IMG/VR virus record: IMGVR_UViG_3300027861_000065
Span: 1 to 41,141 of that record
Strand: one strand, 5' to 3'
Length of the DNA stretch: 41,141 nucleotides
Origin: a virus
Below are positions 1 to 4,362 of the stretch, piece after piece. Below the pieces are notes generated by a model. That model searched no databases. It was not told where the DNA came from and saw only the letters and a program-made list of their open reading frames with translations. Numbering within the stretch: position 1 is the stretch's first letter; each line of letters begins with the position of its first letter. A program made the position numbers and the translations under genes.

Positions 1-157
1 CTTCGGGGTTCAATTCGTTAGCTAGAATGTCGAAGTCAAATTCACCGAATGTTTGATTATCTTTAATGATCCTTGACTTCATAACGTTTTTAGGAACGTC
101 TTTATCTACTATACAAGCTATGGTTTTCCATTTAAGTTTCTTAGCAGCGCGTATGCG
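1..157. repeat. Terminal overlap, left copy (circular closure)
   Basis: These 157 bases recur at 40985-41141 with two differences, A12 versus C40996 and G136 versus A41120. The overlap puts one open frame in register across the ends, so the molecule is circular or circularly permuted with a unit of about 40,984 bp. Both differences change the encoded protein (Leu/Trp and Leu/Phe), so they are either real variation in the population or consensus errors at contig ends. Confidence 0.93.
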
Positions 158-340
158 TTGATTGCCTGCGTATACTTGAAGTTTATCGTCGATTTTATTT
201 ACTAAGACAGGACGCTTCAAAAGAAAGTCTGGGTCGTTTTTCAGTGACTCGACAAGTTTTTGCATTTGTTCTTTTGATATACGTCTAGGGTTATTTTCTA
301 AGAGCGATAGATTTTTGATAGGAATCTGTTCTATAGTCAT
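1..340 (-). CDS. ParB-like domain of ParB-DNA methyltransferase fusion (N-terminal part, cut by window edge)
   Basis: Translation on the minus strand from ATG 340 begins MTIEQIPIKNLSLLENNPRR and runs to the window edge without a stop. It has the ParB/Spo0J nuclease-fold pattern: LxxNPR-type motif near residue 15, a central strand with PVLVNK, and AGNQRIRAAK, the counterpart of GERRxRA. Joined to 41141-40101 it gives 407 residues. The start has only a weak GGA upstream. The frame stays open upstream to about 545, with an in-frame ATG at 439, but conserved ParB sequence begins at 340. In phages this domain fused to a methyltransferase is common; its exact role is unclear, and it may help DNA binding. 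Confidence 0.85.
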   Translation of the reverse strand, partial: MTIEQIPIKNLSLLENNPRRISKEQMQKLVESLKNDPDFLLKRPVLVNKIDDKLQVYAGNQRIRAAKKLKWKTIACIVDKDVPKNVMKSRIIKDNQTFGEFDFDILANELNPE

Positions 341-346
341 ATTTTT

Positions 347-519
347 CCAAAAAATAAGGCTTCGCGTTTTAGACGAGCCCCAGACTCCTTCCACACATGG
401 TGGATGAGCTAATAAATCTAGTCTACACAAGGGTTTCATCTCAAGCCATGAACCGCGCGACCTCAACCCTACCTTTAGCCATAATGAATGCGCTAGTCCT
501 CCCCACTCCTCGACTAGAA
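347..519 (-). ncRNA. Structured leader RNA ending in a terminator (6S/put-like candidate)
   Basis: This stretch has no convincing gene, is clearly richer in GC than its surroundings, and on the minus strand can fold into successive hairpins: CTAGTC/GACTAG (493-498 with 512-517), AGGGTT/AACCCT further on, TCCAC-catgt-GTGGA, and a last stem GGCTCG/CGaAGCC followed by TTATTTTTT. With the promoter at 525-553 it defines an RNA of about 170 nt that stops just before the ParB start at 340. It could be an independent small RNA, an attenuator leader, or an antitermination-type late leader. A 19-codon GTG frame (VWKESGARLKREALFFGKI) overlaps the ParB start as ATGA, so some of it may be translated. Confidence 0.45.
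349..379 (-). terminator. Terminator-like hairpin before ParB-methyltransferase
   Basis: On the minus strand CGAGCC-side (379-374) pairs with GGCT-CG (358-364, one bulged base) around a 9-base loop, followed by T-rich 357-349 (TTATTTTTT). The placement between the leader and the ParB start suits conditional readthrough. Confidence 0.5.
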
Positions 520-524
520 ATTTC

Positions 525-553
525 TTTATGCTTGAAACGATTTATTTTATCAA
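525..553 (-). promoter_or_regulatory. Promoter heading the late leftward block
   Basis: On the minus strand the -35 is TTGATA (553-548) and the -10 is CATAAA (530-525) with a 17-bp spacer. Transcription would start near 518-519, just at the first hairpin of the leader. Arms GCTTGA and TCAAGC flank the -35 and spacer (554-531 region) as a possible operator dyad. On the circular map this is the first clear promoter upstream of the methyltransferase-terminase-structural genes. Confidence 0.6.
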
Positions 554-662
554 GCTTTTCTTTTTTATTTCTTTTTGCTTGCGTTATTTTATGCACTGTG
601 TCATCATACTGTCATATGAGTAACGAAAACCGCCCAAGAGGGCATTACAAGGGAGTAGTAAG

Positions 663-866
663 ATGATTAAGATTTATTTAGATGACAAAGCTATGAAGTT
701 TAAGAAAGAGATAGTCGAACATGTAGAGTCAGAATTAACCCATAACTGTAATTTTAACGGTGCGTCGCATGAGATAGAAGGTTCCGAGTATACTTACATA
801 GACGGCATCGATGAGATTGAAGGCGCAATTTTAATGAATCAAATATTTGACATAATAAATAAATAG
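663..866 (+). CDS. Small hypothetical phage protein
   Basis: The protein has 67 residues and I do not recognise its family. It is acidic overall, with a Lys-rich N-terminal third and a C-terminal hydrophobic helix (AILMNQIFDII). An AAGGGAG ribosome site lies about 7 bases before ATG 663. It is the first gene of a plus-strand cluster reaching 2139. The divergent 341-662 interval upstream must hold its promoter; TTGCTT/TTGCGT boxes near 566-577 are possible -35 elements but no good -10 follows. Being first in a run of small ORFs beside an RNA-rich control region suggests an early host-takeover gene; this is inference. Confidence 0.7.
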   Translation: MIKIYLDDKAMKFKKEIVEHVESELTHNCNFNGASHEIEGSEYTYIDGIDEIEGAILMNQIFDIINK

Positions 867-877
867 GGGAAGATAAG

Positions 878-1138
878 ATGGACAAAGATTATTTTGAAAA
901 CATATCAACTAAGGGTAGTAAGAGGTCGATAGCGGAGACATTAATTAACGCTTTTAGCGACGGGGAATTTTTAAGAGATTTAATAGCTCGCAACGTTTGC
1001 GGAGGTTGGAGTGTAACGGGAAATAACGTTAAAAGCATTACCAGACATTTTGATTCAGGGTCGACACATATTATTTTTAGCGATGGTAGCAGTTTATTTT
1101 TAGAAACCACCTCAAACAAGGAGCAGAGAGATGTATAG
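878..1138 (+). CDS. Small hypothetical phage protein
   Basis: This 86-residue protein starts at an ATG with AGGGGAAG upstream, 11 bases after the previous stop. The middle holds CGGWSVTGNNVKS followed by a strand-turn-strand pattern ending HIIFSDGSSLFLE, so a small alpha/beta fold is likely. No signal peptide, membrane segment or known motif is visible. It overlaps the next gene by 8 bases, which suggests coupled translation. A frame on the opposite strand over the same bases lacks a ribosome site and is not reported. Confidence 0.75.
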   Translation: MDKDYFENISTKGSKRSIAETLINAFSDGEFLRDLIARNVCGGWSVTGNNVKSITRHFDSGSTHIIFSDGSSLFLETTSNKEQRDV

Positions 1139-1472
1139 ATTATATAAGGCTGATTTTAAAAGAATGGCAACACGCCCAACTGATTTTGGCGGGAAATATA
1201 TATTACTTGGCGATAAACACCTTTCCCATCTTGACGACTTCGGAGAGAGAAAAATTTTTAGAAACAGGGAGGAATTGTTAGAAATAGACTACAACAAAGA
1301 AAAAAAAGATTTTGAACTAGACATGAGATTCATCCCTTTCCCCAATAGAGAAGAAGTGGATTTTTACGAGGAAGTGACAAATGGAAACTATAATCTATGC
1401 AGGGTTTTTGACACGGTAGCTCAAGTTTTTACTTATCTCGATTTTGCAGAGAGAAGGGGAGAGGCAGAATGA
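1131..1472 (+). CDS. Hypothetical phage protein, 113 aa
   Basis: The start lies inside the end of the previous gene, with GGAGCAGAGAG just before the ATG. The protein is charged and rich in aromatic residues; the N-terminus MYRLYKADFKRMA precedes a region alternating acidic and basic residues, and there is no membrane segment. It ends in a basic-acidic tail and overlaps the next start as ATGA at 1469-1472. I do not recognise the family. Tight packing with its neighbours supports a single early transcript. Confidence 0.75.
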   Translation: MYRLYKADFKRMATRPTDFGGKYILLGDKHLSHLDDFGERKIFRNREELLEIDYNKEKKDFELDMRFIPFPNREEVDFYEEVTNGNYNLCRVFDTVAQVFTYLDFAERRGEAE

Positions 1473-1708
1473 GTGATGCATATTTAGTTATCCACCATAA
1501 TTCCGAAGGTCAAACTGTTATGAAATTAACACAAAGCGAGTTAGCGGATTTTTTAGAAAATTTTGAAACTGATTACGAAAATCCGGCAAACGTCACTAAC
1601 GTGCTTCATGATTCCAGAGAGGTGGTAAGTCCCCCCGAGCTTTTAATTTTGGAATGGCATGAAGTACGTCCTATTTGCAAACAATATATTACGAAGTGGA
1701 AATTTTAA
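1469..1708 (+). CDS. Small hypothetical phage protein
   Basis: The 79-residue product starts by ATGA overlap, so it is probably translated by coupling from the gene before it; GGGGAGAGGC lies just upstream. The sequence has an N-terminal strand pair (AYLVIHH, QTVMKLT), an acidic helix (LADFLENFETDYE) and a C-terminal segment LLILEWHEVRPICK resembling a final strand. No catalytic motif is evident and the function is unknown. Confidence 0.72.
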   Translation: MSDAYLVIHHNSEGQTVMKLTQSELADFLENFETDYENPANVTNVLHDSREVVSPPELLILEWHEVRPICKQYITKWKF

Positions 1709-1745
1709 AATAAAATTACATAACAAGGAGTAGAAGGAGAAAACC

Positions 1746-1946
1746 ATGAAAGTAACGAAGAGAGAGTTGGAAAACGCTTGTTATAAAGCAATAATCGAGG
1801 GGTGTGAAGACACCGAATCGGTCGCTTGGAACGGAGCAACTTTATTAGAGGATATGATTAAGGAAAAAATTTCCTTTAGCTCCCAGTCGTTGATTGATAC
1901 AGTTATGTTGAATTTGAAAAAAGACATAGAGTTAGATTTTGATTAA
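1746..1946 (+). CDS. Small helical hypothetical protein
   Basis: This 66-residue protein follows a strong AAGGAGAAAACC ribosome site and is separated from the gene before by 37 bases containing a second AAGGAG. It looks mainly helical, with VTKRELENACYKAII and LLEDMIKEKI segments, and is acidic at the C-terminus. No family is recognised. Its stop overlaps the very strong AAGGAGGTG site of the next short gene. Confidence 0.7.
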   Translation: MKVTKRELENACYKAIIEGCEDTESVAWNGATLLEDMIKEKISFSSQSLIDTVMLNLKKDIELDFD

Positions 1947-1957
1947 GGAGGTGGTCC

Positions 1958-2050
1958 ATGCTTACGGACGATGATTTTTTAGGTATAGAGATTCTTTTAT
2001 TATATTGCCATTTGGTTAGGCGCAGGGCGAGGAAAAGGAGGATGAGGTGA
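1958..2050 (+). CDS. 30-residue ORF, acidic head and Arg-rich tail
   Basis: A near-perfect AAGGAGGTG sequence (1945-1953) sits 4 bases before ATG 1958. The product begins MLTDDDFLGIEILLLYCHL and ends in eight basic residues among its last ten (RRRARKRRMR). A hydrophobic helix flanked by acid and base could associate with membrane. It overlaps the next frame as GTGA. The ribosome site is the best in the cluster, so the short length is not a reason to discard it. Function unknown. Confidence 0.55.
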   Translation: MLTDDDFLGIEILLLYCHLVRRRARKRRMR

Positions 2051-2139
2051 TCGTATTTTTAGGAACTATATTTTGTTTTTTAATGGGTTTTGTGTGCGGT
2101 ATTTTCCATGAGAAGACGCTTGAGATTAGGCGGAAATAG
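2047..2139 (+). CDS. 30-residue single-pass membrane peptide (GTG start)
   Basis: The start GTG overlaps the previous stop (GTGA, 2047-2050) and is preceded by AGGAGG. The product is a hydrophobic segment IVFLGTIFCFLMGFVCGIF followed by a charged tail HEKTLEIRRK, so one membrane helix is predicted. Such short membrane peptides are typical phage accessory genes. Its last codons form the left arm of the terminator at 2133. Confidence 0.5.
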   Translation: MIVFLGTIFCFLMGFVCGIFHEKTLEIRRK

Positions 2140-2160
2140 CGAACTATTTCTCTTTCATTT
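2133..2160 (+). terminator. Terminator of the 663-2139 cluster
   Basis: GAAATAG (2133-2139), tetraloop CGAA, CTATTTC (2144-2150) then TCTTTCATTT. The 7-bp stem is AT-rich, but the placement at the end of the plus-strand cluster, facing the converging minus block, fits. Confidence 0.5.
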
Positions 2161-2215
2161 TCCCTAGCTGCATATTAATGAGAGTGATCATCACCTCAAG
2201 CTTTTCCCCTCCCAT
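2144..2215 (-). CDS. Possible 23-residue terminal ORF
   Basis: ATG 2215 opens a short frame (MGGEKLEVMITLINMQLGKM plus three residues) directly after the Tad1-like gene. An amphipathic helix is plausible. There is no good ribosome site for the first ATG, though GAGGTG precedes an internal ATG, and the end overlaps the terminator hairpin of the opposing cluster. Weakly supported. Confidence 0.28.
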   Translation of the reverse strand: MGGEKLEVMITLINMQLGKMKEK

Positions 2216-2219
2216 AAAT

Positions 2220-2552
2220 TTATTCTTCGTTCTTTCCCTCTACTCCACGTTTTTCTCTGTCCTGCGTTCGTTTATCTTGCCACATGAGTGCCTCTTGAAG
2301 CTTTGTAATTGTAATCGAGTTTTCACGACATGGAAATGTTTCGTTAAAAGACGTAAAAAGGTATATCAGATATTCAAGCATATCCCTTGCTTGACATCCG
2401 TTTACTCCTACTTCTCCTATCGGTTCTTCTTGTATAACAAACTTGACAATGGAGGGAGGGTTTTTGCCAAGTGTTAAGTTTTGAACTTCCATATATGGAA
2501 ATAATTCATTATTTTTCTTCATTTTCTCTAAAGCTTTTTCAACGTGTCTCAT
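2220..2552 (-). CDS. Tad1/Acb2-like cyclic-nucleotide sponge candidate
   Basis: The 110-residue protein has a strand region, the block EVGVNGCQARDMLEYLI, a helix ending CRENSITITKLQEALMW and a C-terminal RTQDREKRGVEG. This GVNG...CREN...KLQEAL...R-x3-R...GVEG layout is what I know from phage proteins annotated with the Acb2/Tad1 hairpin domain, which sequester the signalling nucleotides of CBASS and Thoeris immunity. N78, R95 and R99 have the same spacing as the ligand-binding N92, R109 and R113 that I recall for a Clostridium Tad1; that comparison is from memory. AGGAG stands 6 bases before ATG 2552. It lies at the end of the early minus operon, where anti-defence genes often sit. Confidence 0.55.
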   Translation of the reverse strand: MRHVEKALEKMKKNNELFPYMEVQNLTLGKNPPSIVKFVIQEEPIGEVGVNGCQARDMLEYLIYLFTSFNETFPCRENSITITKLQEALMWQDKRTQDREKRGVEGKNEE

Positions 2553-2567
2553 TTCTTTCTCCTATTT

Positions 2568-2774
2568 TCATCTAGAGTTATACATTTTTTTAGCCATTTC
2601 TATTGATTTCTCGATGATTTTTTCTAAACTATCGGAGGGTAGAAGATCTGTTTCTTCGAGAACGATAGTGATAGTGCTTTTCATATCGGCGTCGGGTTTT
2701 GTTTCTTCTACGGTACACTTAACTTTATGGAGCCCTTCTTTTGCTAGGCTTATACTTTTGAATGTTACGATCAT
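2568..2774 (-). CDS. Small hypothetical protein
   Basis: The 68-residue product starts in an ATGA overlap with the DUF1064 gene. It shows alternating strands at the N-terminus (MIVTFKSISL, HKVKCTVEE, STITIVLEE) and a C-terminal amphipathic helix SLEKIIEKSIEMAKKMY, an alpha/beta layout. No motif is recognised. Coupling to a nuclease gene upstream and the sponge candidate downstream places it in the early accessory set. Confidence 0.7.
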   Translation of the reverse strand: MIVTFKSISLAKEGLHKVKCTVEETKPDADMKSTITIVLEETDLLPSDSLEKIIEKSIEMAKKMYNSR

Positions 2775-3112
2775 TTGGCTAAAACCTTGGTTAATTCTTT
2801 TTCATTTTTTACGACATGCACGGTTATTCCGTAGATATCTTCGACTTGTTTTCTCTTTAGCTTTCCGATGGGTAAGTCTCTTCCTTTTGCTTCAATAAAT
2901 TTATACTGTTCCTCATAGAACACAGCGAAGTCGATTTTATGTTTAACGCCTCCTGGAAGCGAAAACGGAATTTGCATAAGAAAAAATTTAAACTCCCCTG
3001 CTTGTTGTAAGAGTTTCAGTTGAGAGTAACATCGCATTTCTAAGAGACTTGGAAAATTAATCCCATCGATTTTACATTGTTTCGCTTTGTATTTATTCTT
3101 TTTCCAGGTCAT
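2771..3112 (-). CDS. DUF1064-family PD-(D/E)XK nuclease
   Basis: The 113-residue product opens with KNKYKAKQCKIDGINFPSLLEMRCYSQLKLL, the hallmark of DUF1064 (split here: NKYKAK, DGINFPS, LEMRCY, QLKLL). Core residues are the Glu in LLEMRCY, Asp in KHKIDFAVF and the Glu-Lys of FIEAKGRD, matching the PD-(D/E)XK pattern. The family is found in phages and is presumed to cut DNA structures in replication or recombination. It starts by ATGA overlap with the Hc1-like gene and ends overlapping the next gene. Confidence 0.82.
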   Translation of the reverse strand: MTWKKNKYKAKQCKIDGINFPSLLEMRCYSQLKLLQQAGEFKFFLMQIPFSLPGGVKHKIDFAVFYEEQYKFIEAKGRDLPIGKLKRKQVEDIYGITVHVVKNEKELTKVLAK

Positions 3113-3300
3113 TTTTTCTTATGCAGCATGGAGAGTTTTCGGAATTTCTTCCCTTCTTTTTCCAGCTTTATGAGAGCTACCCTTGCTCTACGTGCTGCGA
3201 TTTTCGTTCCGGCAAGCACCTGGTAGAGATTTTTTTTCACGTCATCAAGTATGGTGATGAGTTCTTTGGTATGTGTTTCAAGATTTACTTCTTTTTTCAT
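3109..3300 (-). CDS. Hc1-like (chlamydial histone H1-like) basic protein
   Basis: The 63-residue product reads as helix ELITILDDVKKNLYQVL, then GTKIAARRARVALIKLEKEG, then KKFRKLSMLHKKK. This follows the N-terminal domain of chlamydial Hc1 (pattern D-L...G-N-K-A-A-A-x-R-x-R...I-K-L-E-K...K-x-x-R-K-x-S), a DNA-binding nucleoid protein, but lacks the long Lys/Ala/Pro tail. Start 3300 is chosen because it overlaps the upstream stop as ATGA; an in-frame ATG at 3321 lacks a ribosome site. Likely role: DNA condensation or nucleoid interference. Hc1-type proteins also occur outside Chlamydiota, so host inference is limited. Confidence 0.68.
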   Translation of the reverse strand: MKKEVNLETHTKELITILDDVKKNLYQVLAGTKIAARRARVALIKLEKEGKKFRKLSMLHKKK

Positions 3301-3383
3301 AATCCGTTTGCCTTTTCCCATCTAGTATTAAAATCTTTTGGAGGATTGCCGGTAAGCACTACTCCCGGCATTTCTTCAACCAT
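3297..3383 (-). CDS. 28-residue ORF between acidic and Hc1-like genes
   Basis: GTGGGA lies 6 bases before ATG 3383. The product starts [19 protein letters not shown] and ends in a Trp-containing charged tail. It begins 16 bases after the acidic repeat gene stops and ends in an ATGA overlap with the Hc1-like start, so it fills an otherwise empty 100-base gap in a fully packed operon. No function is evident. Confidence 0.42.
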   Translation of the reverse strand: MVEEMPGVVLTGNPPKDFNTRWEKANGL

Positions 3384-3399
3384 TTTTTTCCCACGTTTT

Positions 3400-3762
3400 T
3401 CACATTTTATCGCTAGGGTCATTATCCATGTCCGCTTCCGTCTCCGTATCCGCTTCCGTCTCCGTATCCGCTTCCGCTTCCGTCTCCGCTTCCGTATCCG
3501 TATCCGTATCCGCTTCCGTATCCGTGTCCGCGTCCGTGTCCGTATCCGCTTCCGCTTCCGTATCCGCTTCCGTCTCCGTATCCGCTTCCGTCTCCGTATC
3601 CGTATCCGCGTCCGTGTCCGTATCCGCTTCCGTATCCGTATCCGCTTCCGTCTCCGCTTCCGTATCCGTGTCCGCTTCCGTCTCCGCTTCCGCTTCCGTA
3701 TCCGCTTCCGTCTCCGCTTCCGTCTCCGTCTCCGTGTCCGTGTCCGTGTCCGCTTCCGTCAT
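3400..3762 (-). CDS. Alternating acidic repeat protein, (Ala/Thr)-(Asp/Glu)n
   Basis: ATG 3762 overlaps the stop of the DUF6948-like gene as ATGA, which selects this frame among several open ones. The 120-residue product is M, then 55 dipeptides each of Thr or Ala followed by Asp or Glu, then a tail MDNDPSDKM. Nearly half the residues are acidic and none in the repeat is basic or hydrophobic, so it is disordered or an extended strand with one acidic face. It is encoded by 55 hexamers varying only at two adjacent bases. Possible roles are DNA mimicry, chaperoning of the nearby Hc1-like basic protein, or metal binding; all are inference. No independent ribosome site is obvious. Confidence 0.65.
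   Translation of the reverse strand: MTEADTDTDTETETEAETEADTEAEAETEADTDTEAETEADTDTEADTDTDADTDTETEADTETEADTEAEADTDTDADTDTEADTDTDTEAETEAEADTETEADTETEADMDNDPSDKM
3431..3760. repeat. 55 tandem hexamers TCCGNN
   Basis: 330 bp of uninterrupted 6-base units. On the plus strand only five forms occur: TCCGCT, TCCGTC, TCCGTA, TCCGTG and TCCGCG. On the coding strand the unit is GAN-RCG, so the third base of an Asp/Glu codon and the first base of an Ala/Thr codon vary and the rest is fixed. All six frames are nearly open as a result; only the minus frame starting at 3762 is linked to an operon start. Confidence 0.95.
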
Positions 3763-4082
3763 TCATTATGCGTCCATTCTTTAACGTTTTCAATACTTTT
3801 CTTTGCTTTTTCAGTACAATCAAGAATTTCAATTATCTCAGTAAGCTCAATTCTAGATACTTCACACGGGAATTTGCAGTTTTCAGGTTTTGAAACACCT
3901 TTTGTTGCAAGTTCGCTTAAAGACGCTGCGCCGTCCCAACACCACAAACGCCTTGCATCTAAGACCACCCCTTCTTTACCGTTTCGACTTTCTAAATACC
4001 CTGCAAAAACTCCTGCTGAATAAGTTCTGATGATAACATATTTCATCCCTTTTTCTTCTTCAGCTTTAATCCATTTGCTCAT
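3759..4082 (-). CDS. DUF6948-like phage protein
   Basis: The 107-residue product contains [20 protein letters not shown], then [19 protein letters not shown], then [18 protein letters not shown] with a closing CTEKAKKSI. This combination of '[12 protein letters not shown]', '[17 protein letters not shown]' and 'CKFPCEV' is the phage DUF6948 family as I know it. The function is not established. AAGGAG is 6 bases before the ATG, in the second copy of a 19-bp tandem repeat. It is the first gene after an internal promoter at 4129-4158 and overlaps the acidic repeat gene as ATGA. Confidence 0.8.
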   Translation of the reverse strand: MSKWIKAEEEKGMKYVIIRTYSAGVFAGYLESRNGKEGVVLDARRLWCWDGAASLSELATKGVSKPENCKFPCEVSRIELTEIIEILDCTEKAKKSIENVKEWTHNE

Positions 4083-4085
4083 TCT

Positions 4086-4123
4086 TTTCTCCTTGGTTCG
4101 TTTGTTTCTCCTTGGTTCGTTTG
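4086..4123. repeat. Perfect tandem 19-bp repeat carrying the ribosome site
   Basis: TTTCTCCTTGGTTCGTTTG occurs twice without a gap (4086-4104 and 4105-4123). On the minus strand each copy holds AACCAAGGAG, so the mRNA has two ribosome-site copies upstream of the DUF6948-like ATG; only the proximal one is correctly spaced. Confidence 0.95.
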
Positions 4124-4158
4124 TGACGACGATATCACAAGCGCAGATATTGTGTCAA
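4121..4158 (-). promoter_or_regulatory. Internal early promoter with overlapping operator dyad
   Basis: On the minus strand a perfect TTGACA (4158-4153) is followed after 18 bp by TATCGT (4134-4129). A perfect inverted repeat TTGTGA-8 bp-TCACAA (4121-4140) covers the -10 and the start site, the usual position of a repressor site. It would drive the DUF6948-like, acidic, Hc1-like, DUF1064 and sponge-candidate genes separately from the initiator. Confidence 0.6.
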
Positions 4159-4161
4159 GGG

Positions 4162-4362
4162 TCATTCTGCTATCTCTTTATCTTTTGATTCCGGCGAACC
4201 CGGCGGTGTTGGCTGTGGTTCAAAAATATTATACCTTTGCACTGCGCGCTGGATTTTTATGTACTGCAAGACTGATTGCTTTTGCAACTCGATTTCCTGC
4301 TGTTTTTTCAGCTTCTTTTCAGCAATGCAGGGGCATATCGCGTCTAGGCAGGAGGTGATCAT
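4162..4362 (-). CDS. Small Cys-containing hypothetical protein
   Basis: The 66-residue product begins MITSCLDAICPCIAEKKLKK, continues as a Gln-rich basic helix and ends in a Pro/acidic tail (QPTPPGSPESKDKE). Its ATG overlaps the initiator stop as ATGA and has GGAGA before it. The Cys-x4-Cys-x-Cys start could bind metal or be lipid- or membrane-linked; nothing firm can be said. It ends 4 bases before the -35 of the next promoter. Confidence 0.65.
   Translation of the reverse strand: MITSCLDAICPCIAEKKLKKQQEIELQKQSVLQYIKIQRAVQRYNIFEPQPTPPGSPESKDKEIAE

Noticed and set aside
1-157. Fixed direct terminal repeats of a linear genome
   Set aside because: The repeat lies inside a coding gene and has two mismatches, more like assembly overlap of a circular or permuted molecule.
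360-520. tRNA or ribozyme
   Set aside because: No T-loop GTTCGA pattern or cloverleaf, and no hammerhead CTGANGA/GAAA core in order.
397-666. 89-codon plus-strand frame
   Set aside because: No ribosome site, composition unlike neighbours, and it runs antisense through the structured leader RNA.
2178-2477. 99-codon plus-strand frame
   Set aside because: Shadow of the Tad1-like gene, with no ribosome site and a hydrophobic, Cys/Phe-rich product typical of antisense frames.
3431-3760. CRISPR array or diversity-generating element
   Set aside because: Units of 6 bases have no spacers, and no reverse transcriptase, template repeat or cas gene is present.
3121-4023. 300-codon plus-strand frame of Arg-Ile/Phe repeats, plus VSAS and HGYG frames over the hexamers
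   Set aside because: All frames of the hexamer tract are open by composition. Only the minus frame from 3762 has an operon-linked start, and the plus frames run across real minus genes.
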